From assembly GCA_004298115.1 (NCBI GenBank), contig SCRJ01000164.1, positions 1 through 56,133 on the forward strand: a DNA stretch of 56,133 nt, in the 5' to 3' direction. The notes beneath the pieces are model-generated. The model did not search any database and had not been told where the DNA came from. It saw only the letters and a program-made list of their open reading frames with translations. Positions 44,387 to 51,088 of the stretch are shown here, one piece after another. The position numbers were made by a program, and so were the translations under genes. Within the stretch, counting starts at the first letter, position 1, and every line of letters begins with the position of its first letter. This stretch comes from Acidobacteriota bacterium. GTDB taxonomy: Bacteria > Acidobacteriota > Thermoanaerobaculia > Thermoanaerobaculales > Thermoanaerobaculaceae.

Positions 44387-44986
44387 CTAGACGCGCGCCG
44401 CGCGGTGCGAGTCGGCGGCGAGCAGGCACGCCTCGGCGCACACGTCGCAGCGCACGCCCGGCGGGCAGCTCGCCGTCGTCTTCCGGAACGCGGCGAGGAA
44501 GTCGCGCGCCTGCGGCTGGCCGGAGCGCAGGAAGCGCACGAGGCGCACCATCGCGGCGCCGGTCTCCTCCGAGAGGAGGTGCTCGACCTTGCAGGCGTCG
44601 AGCTCGGCGGTCGCGGCGCCCACGCCCATCACCTCGCGCAGGAACACGAGCAGCACCTCACGCTTGCTCGCCACCCGCGACACCAGGTTCGAGCCCGCCC
44701 GCGTGAGGCGGAGGCGCTGCTCGGCGTCGAGGCGGACGAGTCGGTGCTCCTGCAGCACCCGCAGCTGCAGCGAGGCCGCGGCGCGCGTGACGCCCAGGGT
44801 GCGGGCGACGTCGGCGCCGCGCGGCGCGCGGCCGAGCTTCGCCGACGCCGCGATCGCCAGCAGGTAGTGGGCGCCGGAGTGGGTGATCTCGTTGTCCTCG
44901 AACGCCCGCCAGACGGACGCGGTCCCCCGTTCGGGGCGACGGCCCGCGGGGGCGGACCTCGGCCGGCGCGCGCCCGCCGCCGTCAT
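44387..44986 (-). CDS. DtxR-like metal-responsive regulator with Cys-rich C-terminus
   Basis: A 199-residue regulator. A winged helix (about 20-95) is visible in GAHYLLAIAASAKLGR, ADVARTLGVTRAAASLQLRVLQEHRLV. The following segment TAELDACKVEHLLSEETGAAMVRLVRFL resembles the metal-binding dimerisation helix of DtxR/MntR, where Glu and His ligands occur, here with an extra Cys. The tail has clustered cysteines (TASCPPGVRCDVCAEACLL) that could bind iron, zinc or an Fe-S cluster. It is the last gene of the feoB operon and overlaps the preceding gene by ATGA. Confidence 0.8.
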   Translation of the reverse strand: MTAAGARRPRSAPAGRRPERGTASVWRAFEDNEITHSGAHYLLAIAASAKLGRAPRGADVARTLGVTRAAASLQLRVLQEHRLVRLDAEQRLRLTRAGSNLVSRVASKREVLLVFLREVMGVGAATAELDACKVEHLLSEETGAAMVRLVRFLRSGQPQARDFLAAFRKTTASCPPGVRCDVCAEACLLAADSHRAARV

Positions 44987-45684
44987 TCCCCCTCCAGCAG
45001 GGGACGCAGGTAGATCCCCCGGGCGATGTCGTCCTCGAGCGCGAGCAGCGTGCGGTCCACCTCGACCACCAGCGAGGGCTTGCGCTGGCGCAACGTCAGC
45101 GTGGCGCCCGCACTGACCCCGAGGTCGGCGAGCTGGTCGAGGCGCTCGCGGTGGCGCGGCGCCATCAGGACCACCCGGCCCCGCTCGCCGGGCGTCAGGT
45201 CGATGAGACGGCAGATGAGCGACGGCACGCGGCGGGAGAGCGCCCCGCAGCACGCCCCCGGCGGGATCGGCCGGCCGTGCGGGCACACCGGGGGGTGGCC
45301 GAGGAACGAGCACACCGCCTCGGTGACCCCGGGGGAGAGCTCGTGCTCCAGTCGGCACGCCTCGGCTTCGGTCGTCTCCATCGACAGTTCGAGCACCTGG
45401 TGGAAGAGTACCTCGGCCAGGCGGTGGCGGCGAACGGCCTCCCTCGCCTGCGCCTTGCCGGCCGGCGTCAGGCGCAGCCGGTCGCCGTCGAGCGCGACCA
45501 GGCCCAAATCGACGAGCTCGGCGGCGACCTCGCCCCAGCCTTCGCCGGGGCCCGCGTGGATCGTGCGGGCAAGCTCCGGCAGCGACAGCGAGACGCCCGC
45601 CTCCTCGGCCGTCCACAGCTCCTCCAGCACCTCCTCGCGCGCGGCCGCCTCCGGACGCGGCGCCAGCGGGGCGGGCGCGCTCAC
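44983..45684 (-). CDS. DtxR-family regulator fused to a FeoA-like domain
   Basis: A 233-residue protein starting at GTG 45684, which overlaps the upstream stop (GTGA). Residues about 15-85 form a winged helix (LPELARTIHAGPGEGWGEVAAELVDLGLV). Residues about 85-150 carry the DtxR metal-site pattern ACRLEHELSPGVTEAVCSFLGHPPVCPHGRPIP. Residues about 165-233 match a FeoA/SH3-like domain (GERGRVVLMAPRHRERLDQLADLGVSAGATLTL). No separate feoA is present, so this protein may both regulate feoB and supply the FeoA function; the latter is inference. Confidence 0.85.
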   Translation of the reverse strand: MSAPAPLAPRPEAAAREEVLEELWTAEEAGVSLSLPELARTIHAGPGEGWGEVAAELVDLGLVALDGDRLRLTPAGKAQAREAVRRHRLAEVLFHQVLELSMETTEAEACRLEHELSPGVTEAVCSFLGHPPVCPHGRPIPPGACCGALSRRVPSLICRLIDLTPGERGRVVLMAPRHRERLDQLADLGVSAGATLTLRQRKPSLVVEVDRTLLALEDDIARGIYLRPLLEGE

Positions 45685-45890
45685 GCCCGCCTCCCGGGAA
45701 GCAGCCGCCGCACCCAGCGCGCCACCGTGGAGTCCTCGACGAACCGGTAGTGGCAGTGCGGGCAGCACAGCGTCCGGCAGTTGCCCGCGAGCGGGCACCC
45801 CCTCGGGCACGACTCCTTCCCCTGGAAGCGGCCGCCGCACAGCGGGCACTGCACCGACCGCACCGCCCCGGGCTCTGCCGCCGCGCTCAC
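45681..45890 (-). CDS. Cys-rich 69-residue zinc-ribbon-like protein in feo operon
   Basis: A small protein starting at GTG 45890, overlapping the feoB stop, and ending in an overlap with the next GTG. It holds nine cysteines in the pattern CPLC-x9-C-x3-C-x5-C-x3-CC-x2-C followed by H and Y residues (PHCHYRFVED). This suits one or two zinc ribbons or an iron-binding site. The C-terminus is basic (RWVRRLLPGRRA). The tight overlaps on both sides argue that it is a real gene with a role in iron uptake or its control. No named family is assigned. Confidence 0.75.
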   Translation of the reverse strand: MSAAAEPGAVRSVQCPLCGGRFQGKESCPRGCPLAGNCRTLCCPHCHYRFVEDSTVARWVRRLLPGRRA

Positions 45891-47863
45891 AATCGCACCG
45901 CGAGCGCGCGCAGCACCCAGTTGAGCGCCGCCCCGACGGCGAACGCGAACGGCACGATGAAGGCGACCATCGCGGCCGCGGTCTTGACGCCGCGCTCCTT
46001 GACCATGACGAAGAAGTTCGCGATGCAGGGGACGAACAGCGTGATCACGACGAGGGCCACCAGCGACTGGACGCCGTTGAGCTCGCCGTTCTTGCGCATG
46101 AGGAAGAAGCCGGCGGCGCCGTAGTCGCGGCGCAGGAAACCGACGAGGAAGGCGTCGGCGGCCTTGGGGGGCAGGCCGAGCGCCCCGACCACCAGCGGAC
46201 GCGAGAACGCCTCGATGCGGGGGAGCGCGCCCACGGCGTCCAGACCGAAGAGGAGGAGCGTGCCGAGCACGAACAGCGGCACGGCTTCCTTGAGGTACCA
46301 CTCGGTGCGGGCGGCGGTCTTGATCAGGATGTTGGCGATACCCGGGACCCGGATCGGGGGCACCTCGAGCAGGAAGTCGGAGCCGCGCCCCGGCATCAGC
46401 TTCGCCGCGGCCCAGCCGACGCCGAACATCGTCCCGGCCACGACGCCGGCCCAGATGAACGTCCCCGCCGGCGCCATCGAGCCGAGCATCGCGAGGATGA
46501 CGCCGAGCTGCGCCGAGCAGGGGACGCCGAGGGCGAGCAGGAGCGTCACCAGGGCGCGCTCCTTGCGCGTCGGCAGGATCCGCGTCGTGAGCGTCGCCAT
46601 CGTGTCGCAGCCGAGGCCGAGGATCATCGGTAGAACCGCCTTGCCGTTGAGGCCCATGAGGCGGAAGACGCGGTTGACCATCACCGCGAGGCGGGGGAGG
46701 TAGCCGGAGTCCTCGAGGACGCCGAAGAAGACGAAGAACGTCCCGACGACGGGCAGGACGATGGCGATCGAGTACGTCAGCGCCATCGTCACCACGCCGT
46801 ACGGTCCGACGATCAGTCCCCGCAGCCACGCCCATGGGACGAGCCAGTTCACCGCGGCGGTCGCGGCCGGGTTGATGACCTTGCCGAACACGATGTTCTC
46901 GGTGAAGTTCACGAGCGTGCCGGCGCCGAAGACGCCGACGAACTCGTAGGCGGCGAACAGCACCACGGCGAGGAACGGGATCCCCCACAGGGGGTGCATC
47001 GAGAGCGCGCCGAGGCGGTCGCGTAGCGACCCCGAGCGGGCGCGGTCGACGTGGAAGACCTCGCGCAGCAGCTCGGCGACCGCCCGGTGGCGGGCGCGCG
47101 CGATCGCGGTGGCGGCGCTGCACCCGAGCATGCGCTCGAGCTCGGCGCGCTGGCTCGCCACCAGCTCGACGTCCGCGGCGCCGAGGTGCTCGGCGGTCCA
47201 GCCGGCGAGGGTGCGGTCGCCGGCCAACAGCATCAGCGCCACCCCCCGCCGCGCCTCGCCGAGGGCTGCGGGCAGGACGGAAGCGACCTCGAGCTCGGCG
47301 CGCTCGACGGCGGCCGGGTAGGGGGTCTCGAGCCGGGCGCGCGCCGCGCCCGGCAGCCGCCGGCCGATCTCGGCGAGCCCGGCGCCGGTGGTCGCGGTCG
47401 CGGGCAGCACCGGGATGCCGAGCCGGTGCTCGAGCTCCGCGGCCTCGACCCGGACGCCGAGGTCGCGCGCCTCGTCCTGCAGGTTGAGGACGAGCACCTG
47501 CGCGCGCCCGAGCTCGGCGAGCTGCGCGGTGAGGTAGAGCACGCGCCGGAGGTTCTTCGTGTCCCCGACCTGGACGACGACCGCATCGGGCTCCGCGAGC
47601 ATGATGTCGCGCGTCACCTGCTCGTCCTCGGATTGCGGCGTCAGCGAGTTCGTCCCCGGCGTGTCGATGATCTCGGGCACGCCGGGGAGGGCGCGCGCCC
47701 GGGCGCGGGTGATCTCGACGGTGGTGCCGGGGTAGTTGGAGACGGTGACGTACGTCCGGGTGAGCGCGCCGAAGATCACGCTCTTCCCGACGTTGGGGTT
47801 GCCCACCAGCAGCAGCGGCTGCTGCTGCTGGGGACTCTCGGCGAGGTTCGCGGCGCGGCTCAT
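45887..47863 (-). CDS. feoB: Ferrous iron transport protein B
   Basis: A 658-residue inner-membrane Fe(II) transporter with a cytosolic G domain. The ATG at 47863 is preferred because G1 (GNPNVGKS, residues 21-28) then lies near the N-terminus; the longer frame to 47935 adds an unlikely leader. G2 candidate is the Thr pair in YPGTTVE, G3 is DTPG (EIIDTPGTNSL), and G4 reads NLQD instead of the common NxxD forms such as NMMD. The membrane part (about 260-655) contains two Gate-type regions (VVGTFFVFFGVLEDSGYLPRLA and the later PCIANFFVMVKE) and the conserved LGLGCDTMATLTTRIL. It lies downstream of fur on the same strand. Confidence 0.96.
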   Translation of the reverse strand: MSRAANLAESPQQQQPLLLVGNPNVGKSVIFGALTRTYVTVSNYPGTTVEITRARARALPGVPEIIDTPGTNSLTPQSEDEQVTRDIMLAEPDAVVVQVGDTKNLRRVLYLTAQLAELGRAQVLVLNLQDEARDLGVRVEAAELEHRLGIPVLPATATTGAGLAEIGRRLPGAARARLETPYPAAVERAELEVASVLPAALGEARRGVALMLLAGDRTLAGWTAEHLGAADVELVASQRAELERMLGCSAATAIARARHRAVAELLREVFHVDRARSGSLRDRLGALSMHPLWGIPFLAVVLFAAYEFVGVFGAGTLVNFTENIVFGKVINPAATAAVNWLVPWAWLRGLIVGPYGVVTMALTYSIAIVLPVVGTFFVFFGVLEDSGYLPRLAVMVNRVFRLMGLNGKAVLPMILGLGCDTMATLTTRILPTRKERALVTLLLALGVPCSAQLGVILAMLGSMAPAGTFIWAGVVAGTMFGVGWAAAKLMPGRGSDFLLEVPPIRVPGIANILIKTAARTEWYLKEAVPLFVLGTLLLFGLDAVGALPRIEAFSRPLVVGALGLPPKAADAFLVGFLRRDYGAAGFFLMRKNGELNGVQSLVALVVITLFVPCIANFFVMVKERGVKTAAAMVAFIVPFAFAVGAALNWVLRALAVRL

Positions 47864-47987
47864 GCTCGGCGGCGGGAGCGCGGACGGCGGCGCCCCGACC
47901 GCGGCGATGGTACGGACCGCGGCGAGATCTGTCAAGTATGCTTAACAACAAGGAACGCGACGAAGGCGAGGCCGCGGGGCGGAGGGG

Positions 47988-48422
47988 CTACTCGCTCTTC
48001 TGGCACTCGGCGCACAGCCCCTGGATCTGCAGGCTGTAGAAGCTCGGCCTGAAGCCGTGCTCGAGGCAGACGTCGCGCTGCCGCTCGTCGAGGTCGGAAT
48101 CGTAGAACTCGATGATGCGGCCGCAGCTGGTGCACACCATGTGGTCGTGGCGCTTGCCCGGGGTGACCCGCTCGTAGACGTAGTGCTCGCGCCCGAGGCG
48201 CGACTTGCGCGCCAGGCCGCACTGGACCAGCAGGTCGAGGGTGCGGTAGATCGTCGCGCGCGAGACGCGTTTGCCCTGGTTGCGGAGCTGGAACAGGAGC
48301 GAGTCGGCGTCGAGGTGGCCGGTGGACTCGAAGAGCTCATCGAGGAGCATCAGACGCTCCTTGGTCACCTTGAGGTTGTTGTCACGCAGGTACTGGACGA
48401 AGAACTTTTCGGCTCGTTTCAT
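47988..48422 (-). CDS. fur: Ferric uptake regulator Fur
   Basis: A 144-residue Fur-family repressor. The N-terminal winged helix (about 10-85) includes VTKERLMLLDELFESTGHLDADSLL and RVSRATIYRTLDLLVQCGL. The metal-binding region shows GREHYVYERVTPGKRHDHMVC and the two structural-zinc pairs CTSC and CAEC. Family member choice (Fur rather than Zur or PerR) follows from the feoB neighbour and the typical histidine set. GGAGGT precedes the ATG. It lies 124 bp upstream of feoB on the same strand. Confidence 0.95.
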   Translation of the reverse strand: MKRAEKFFVQYLRDNNLKVTKERLMLLDELFESTGHLDADSLLFQLRNQGKRVSRATIYRTLDLLVQCGLARKSRLGREHYVYERVTPGKRHDHMVCTSCGRIIEFYDSDLDERQRDVCLEHGFRPSFYSLQIQGLCAECQKSE

Positions 48423-48463
48423 CGTGACCTCCGGTTGCGCGTCTCAATTTCACTCAGGGGGTC

Positions 48464-48492
48464 ACGCTAATCGCTTCTGAGTCCGGTGTCAA
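48464..48492 (-). promoter_or_regulatory. Sigma-70 promoter for fur
   Basis: Read on the minus strand, TTGACA (complement of 48487-48492) and TAGCGT (complement of 48464-48469) are 17 bp apart. The -35 box overlaps the last codons of the bactofilin gene, so fur has its own promoter inside the 3' end of the par operon. Confidence 0.65.
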
Positions 48493-48848
48493 GTGGGGGG
48501 CTCTGAGGGCTTGTCGGTTCGCGTCATGTGGACCACGCCCTCGAGCACGCCGCCCTCGTCGACGATGAGCGTAGGAGCGAAAACCTCGGCCAGCACCCGC
48601 CCCGTCCCGTGCACCATCAAGCTCTCCTTGACGCGCACGGTGCCCTTCACCGTCCCGGCGACCACGAGGCGCCCGACCGTGATCTCGCCCTCCACGACCC
48701 CGCCTTCGCCGACGAGGAGCTCGTGCTCGCTCGCGACCTTCCCGTTGATCTGGCCGTGCACGCGCAGCAGGTCCGAGAACACCACGTCGCCCTTGATCGC
48801 GCACCCCTGGTCCAAGAAGCCGTTGAGCGTTCCCTGGCCTTTTTTCAT
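48489..48848 (-). CDS. Bactofilin
   Basis: A 119-residue cytoskeletal polymer-forming protein (DUF583). The whole chain is a right-handed beta-helix of short repeats: GDVVFSDLLRVHGQINGKVAS, LLVGEGGVVEGEITVGRLVVAGTVKGTV and TLIVDEGGVLEGVVHM. Bactofilins organise polar structures, cell shape or ParABS scaffolds. Its ATG overlaps the parB stop (ATGA), placing it in the parA-parB operon, as in myxobacteria where bactofilins position ParABS. Confidence 0.95.
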   Translation of the reverse strand: MKKGQGTLNGFLDQGCAIKGDVVFSDLLRVHGQINGKVASEHELLVGEGGVVEGEITVGRLVVAGTVKGTVRVKESLMVHGTGRVLAEVFAPTLIVDEGGVLEGVVHMTRTDKPSEPPT

Positions 48849-49684
48849 CGCTTCTCCCCGGCGAGCAGCCGGAAGAGCCGGATGAGCTCGTCCTCACTCG
48901 CAAAGCCCAGGCGAATCTCACCGCCGCGACGGCGGCGGTTGATCTCGACGCGGACGCCGAGCGCCAGCGCCAGCCGCTCGGCCGCCGCCGCCGTCTCGGG
49001 ATCGACGGCTCGCGCCGCCCGCCGCGGCGGCGGCTGCAGCCGCCGCTCGAGCTCGCGCACGCTCCACCCCTCGCGGGCGCAGCGCCGCCCGATCTCCTCC
49101 TGGCGCTCGGCCCCGCTCACCCCGGCGAGGGCGCGGGCGTGGCCGGCGGAGAGCTCGCCGGCGTCCACCATCGCCTGCACCGACAGCGGGAGCTGGAGCA
49201 GGCGCAGGGCGTTCGCGACCGTGGAGCGGTCCTTCCCCACCTGCGCGGCGATCTCCTCCTGCGCGAGCCCGAGCTCGGCGCGCAGGTGGTGGTACGCGCG
49301 TGCTTCTTCGATCGGGGTGAGGTCCTCGCGCTGCAGGTTCTCGATCAGCGCCAAAGCGAGCTGATCGGCGTCCGGGACCGCGTCGCGCAGCACGACGGGG
49401 ATGCGCTCCAGGCCCGCCAGGCGCGAGGCGCGCCAGCGGCGCTCCCCCGCGATCAGCTCGTAGCCGCCGGCCGGCGAGCGGTTCACGACCACCGGCTGCA
49501 GGACCCCGTGCTCGCGGATCGAGGCCGCCAGCTCCTCGAGGCTCGCCGCCGTGAACTGTCTCCTCGGCTGCAGCGGGTTGGGCCGGATGTCGCCGATCGC
49601 CACCTCGGTCACCGTGCCGGGACGCAAGCCGGCGCCCTCGGGGATCAGCGCCGCAATGCCCTTACCCAACGCGGACCGCTTCAT
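48845..49684 (-). CDS. parB: Chromosome-partitioning protein ParB
   Basis: A 279-residue CTP-dependent DNA clamp. The N-terminal ParB/Srx domain (about 25-115) shows DIRPNPLQPRRQF, LQPVVVNRSPAGGYELIAGERRWRA and the following RIPVV. A helix-turn-helix region (about 130-180) includes LAQEEIAAQVGKDRSTVANALRLLQLP, and the C-terminal dimerisation part follows. The opening MKRSALGKGIAALIP is the usual ParA-interacting segment. It overlaps parA by 23 bp. Confidence 0.97.
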   Translation of the reverse strand: MKRSALGKGIAALIPEGAGLRPGTVTEVAIGDIRPNPLQPRRQFTAASLEELAASIREHGVLQPVVVNRSPAGGYELIAGERRWRASRLAGLERIPVVLRDAVPDADQLALALIENLQREDLTPIEEARAYHHLRAELGLAQEEIAAQVGKDRSTVANALRLLQLPLSVQAMVDAGELSAGHARALAGVSGAERQEEIGRRCAREGWSVRELERRLQPPPRRAARAVDPETAAAAERLALALGVRVEINRRRRGGEIRLGFASEDELIRLFRLLAGEKR

Positions 49685-50450
49685 GCGCCCTCCGCCTTCG
49701 CAGCATCTCCTCGGCCAGGGCCAGGTAGGCCTGCGCCCCGCGGCTGCGGATGTCGTACTCCAGGATCGTCCGTCCGAACGACGGCGCTTCCGCCAGACGC
49801 ACGTTGCGCGGGATGATCGTGGTGAACGCCGCGTCGCCGAAGAACCGCCGCACCTCGTCGACGACCTGGTGCGAGAGGCTGACGCGCTCGTCGTACAGCG
49901 TCAGCACCGCGCCGTCGACCTCGAGGCCGGGGTTTCCCGCCGCGCGGACGCGGTCGAGCGTCCGCATCAGCTCGCTCACCCCCTCGAGGGCGAAGTACTC
50001 GCACTGGATCGGGATCAGCACCGCGTCGGCGGCGACGAGCGCGTTGAGGGTGAGCAGGCCGAGCGACGGCGGGCAGTCGATCAGGACCCACTGGTGATCG
50101 GTCGGCGAGGCGGCGAGCGCCTGGCGCAACCGTTCCCCCCGCTTGGGGTCGGCGAGCAGCTCCACCTCGGCACCGACCAGGTCGCGCCGCGCCGGCAGCA
50201 GGTCGAGGCCGGGGAAGCGCGTGGCCACCGCCGCATCGCGCAGCGGCCGCAGCCCCTCCAGCACCTCGTACGAGGTCGGGCCCTCGCCGTCCCACCCCAG
50301 CCCCGAGGAGCAGTTGGACTGGGGGTCGAGGTCGAGCGCCAGGACCGTCTGCTCGCAGGCGGCCAGCGCCGCCCCGAGGTTCATGACGGTCGTCGTCTTG
50401 CCGACCCCGCCCTTCTGGTTCGCGATTGCCACAACCCTTTGATTCTTCAA
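49662..50450 (-). CDS. parA: Chromosome-partitioning ATPase ParA (Soj)
   Basis: A 262-residue deviant-Walker ATPase that moves ParB-parS complexes over the nucleoid. VVAIANQKGGVGKTTTVMNLG holds the signature lysine and P-loop; LALDLDPQSN and VLIDCPPSLGLLTLNAL follow. The start is set at TTG 50450 because GGAG lies 5 nt upstream and the family motif begins six residues later. An ATG at 50480 has no ribosome-binding site and falls inside the parS palindrome, giving the spurious MFHVKH leader. Length is standard. Confidence 0.93.
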   Translation of the reverse strand: MKNQRVVAIANQKGGVGKTTTVMNLGAALAACEQTVLALDLDPQSNCSSGLGWDGEGPTSYEVLEGLRPLRDAAVATRFPGLDLLPARRDLVGAEVELLADPKRGERLRQALAASPTDHQWVLIDCPPSLGLLTLNALVAADAVLIPIQCEYFALEGVSELMRTLDRVRAAGNPGLEVDGAVLTLYDERVSLSHQVVDEVRRFFGDAAFTTIIPRNVRLAEAPSFGRTILEYDIRSRGAQAYLALAEEMLRRRRAHEAVRVG

Positions 50451-50463
50451 GAGTTCTCCAAAA

Positions 50464-50479
50464 TGTTTCACGTGGAACA
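50464..50479. promoter_or_regulatory. parS centromere site
   Basis: TGTTTCACGTGGAACA is the complement of TGTTCCACGTGAAACA, an exact fit to the parS consensus TGTTNCACGTGAAACA bound by ParB. It lies between parA and rsmG. The rsmG stop codon is formed by bases inside the site. It is about 3 kb from dnaA, fitting an origin-proximal centromere. Confidence 0.92.
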
Positions 50480-51088
50480 TCGGCGCCAGACCGCGAGGAC
50501 GCCGTGCGCCGGATCCGACAGCGGCAAGGGTAACACACGGCCTTCCGGCACTTCGGCGGCCAGCGTGGCGGCGTTCGCGGCGCTCGTCCACCACAGGACG
50601 CAGCCGCCTGCCGTGACCAGGCGGGGCGCCTGCGGCAGCCACGCCTCGGCCGCGAGGCCGCGGACCGTCGCCACGTCGTAGCCGCCGCCGGCGTGGTCGG
50701 CGGCGCGCTCGCGGCGGACCTCCGCCGCCAGGCCGAGCTCGCGCACCGCTTCCTTCAGGAACGCCCACCGGCGCTCGCGCGGCTCCAGCAGCACGCCGCG
50801 CGCCCCGGGCCGGGCCAGCAGCAGCGGCACCGCCGGAAACCCGTTCCCGCTTCCGATGTCGATGAGGACGTCCGTCTCGCCGAGGTACGGCAGCGCGGCC
50901 AGCGCGTCGCGCACCAGGCCGGCGAGCAGCCGCTTCGGGTCGGCGCCGCCGAACAGGTCGACCGCTCCGCCCCACTGCCCGAGGAGCTCGAGGTAGCGCG
51001 CCAGACGGTCCGCGAGGTCCGGAGCCAGCCCGTGGGCGGCGAGCCGCGCCGCCCAGCTTGCCCGGCTCAGCCCCCGCCGCGCCTTCAC
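50468..51088 (-). CDS. rsmG: 16S rRNA (guanine-527-N7)-methyltransferase RsmG
   Basis: A 206-residue SAM-dependent methyltransferase (GidB). YLELLGQWGGAVDLFGG precedes the SAM motif DVLIDIGSGNGFPAVPLLLA, and the segment LLEPRERRWAFLKEAVRELGL is typical. The GTG at 51088 overlaps the yidC stop (GTGA). The last residues Cys-Ser-Thr and the stop codon are encoded within parS, so this C-terminus is shaped by the centromere sequence. Confidence 0.95.
   Translation of the reverse strand: MKARRGLSRASWAARLAAHGLAPDLADRLARYLELLGQWGGAVDLFGGADPKRLLAGLVRDALAALPYLGETDVLIDIGSGNGFPAVPLLLARPGARGVLLEPRERRWAFLKEAVRELGLAAEVRRERAADHAGGGYDVATVRGLAAEAWLPQAPRLVTAGGCVLWWTSAANAATLAAEVPEGRVLPLPLSDPAHGVLAVWRRCST

Noticed and set aside
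50451-50480. parA start at ATG 50480 (MFHVKH leader)
   Set aside because: No ribosome-binding site precedes it and the codons are the parS palindrome; TTG 50450 has GGAG at good spacing.
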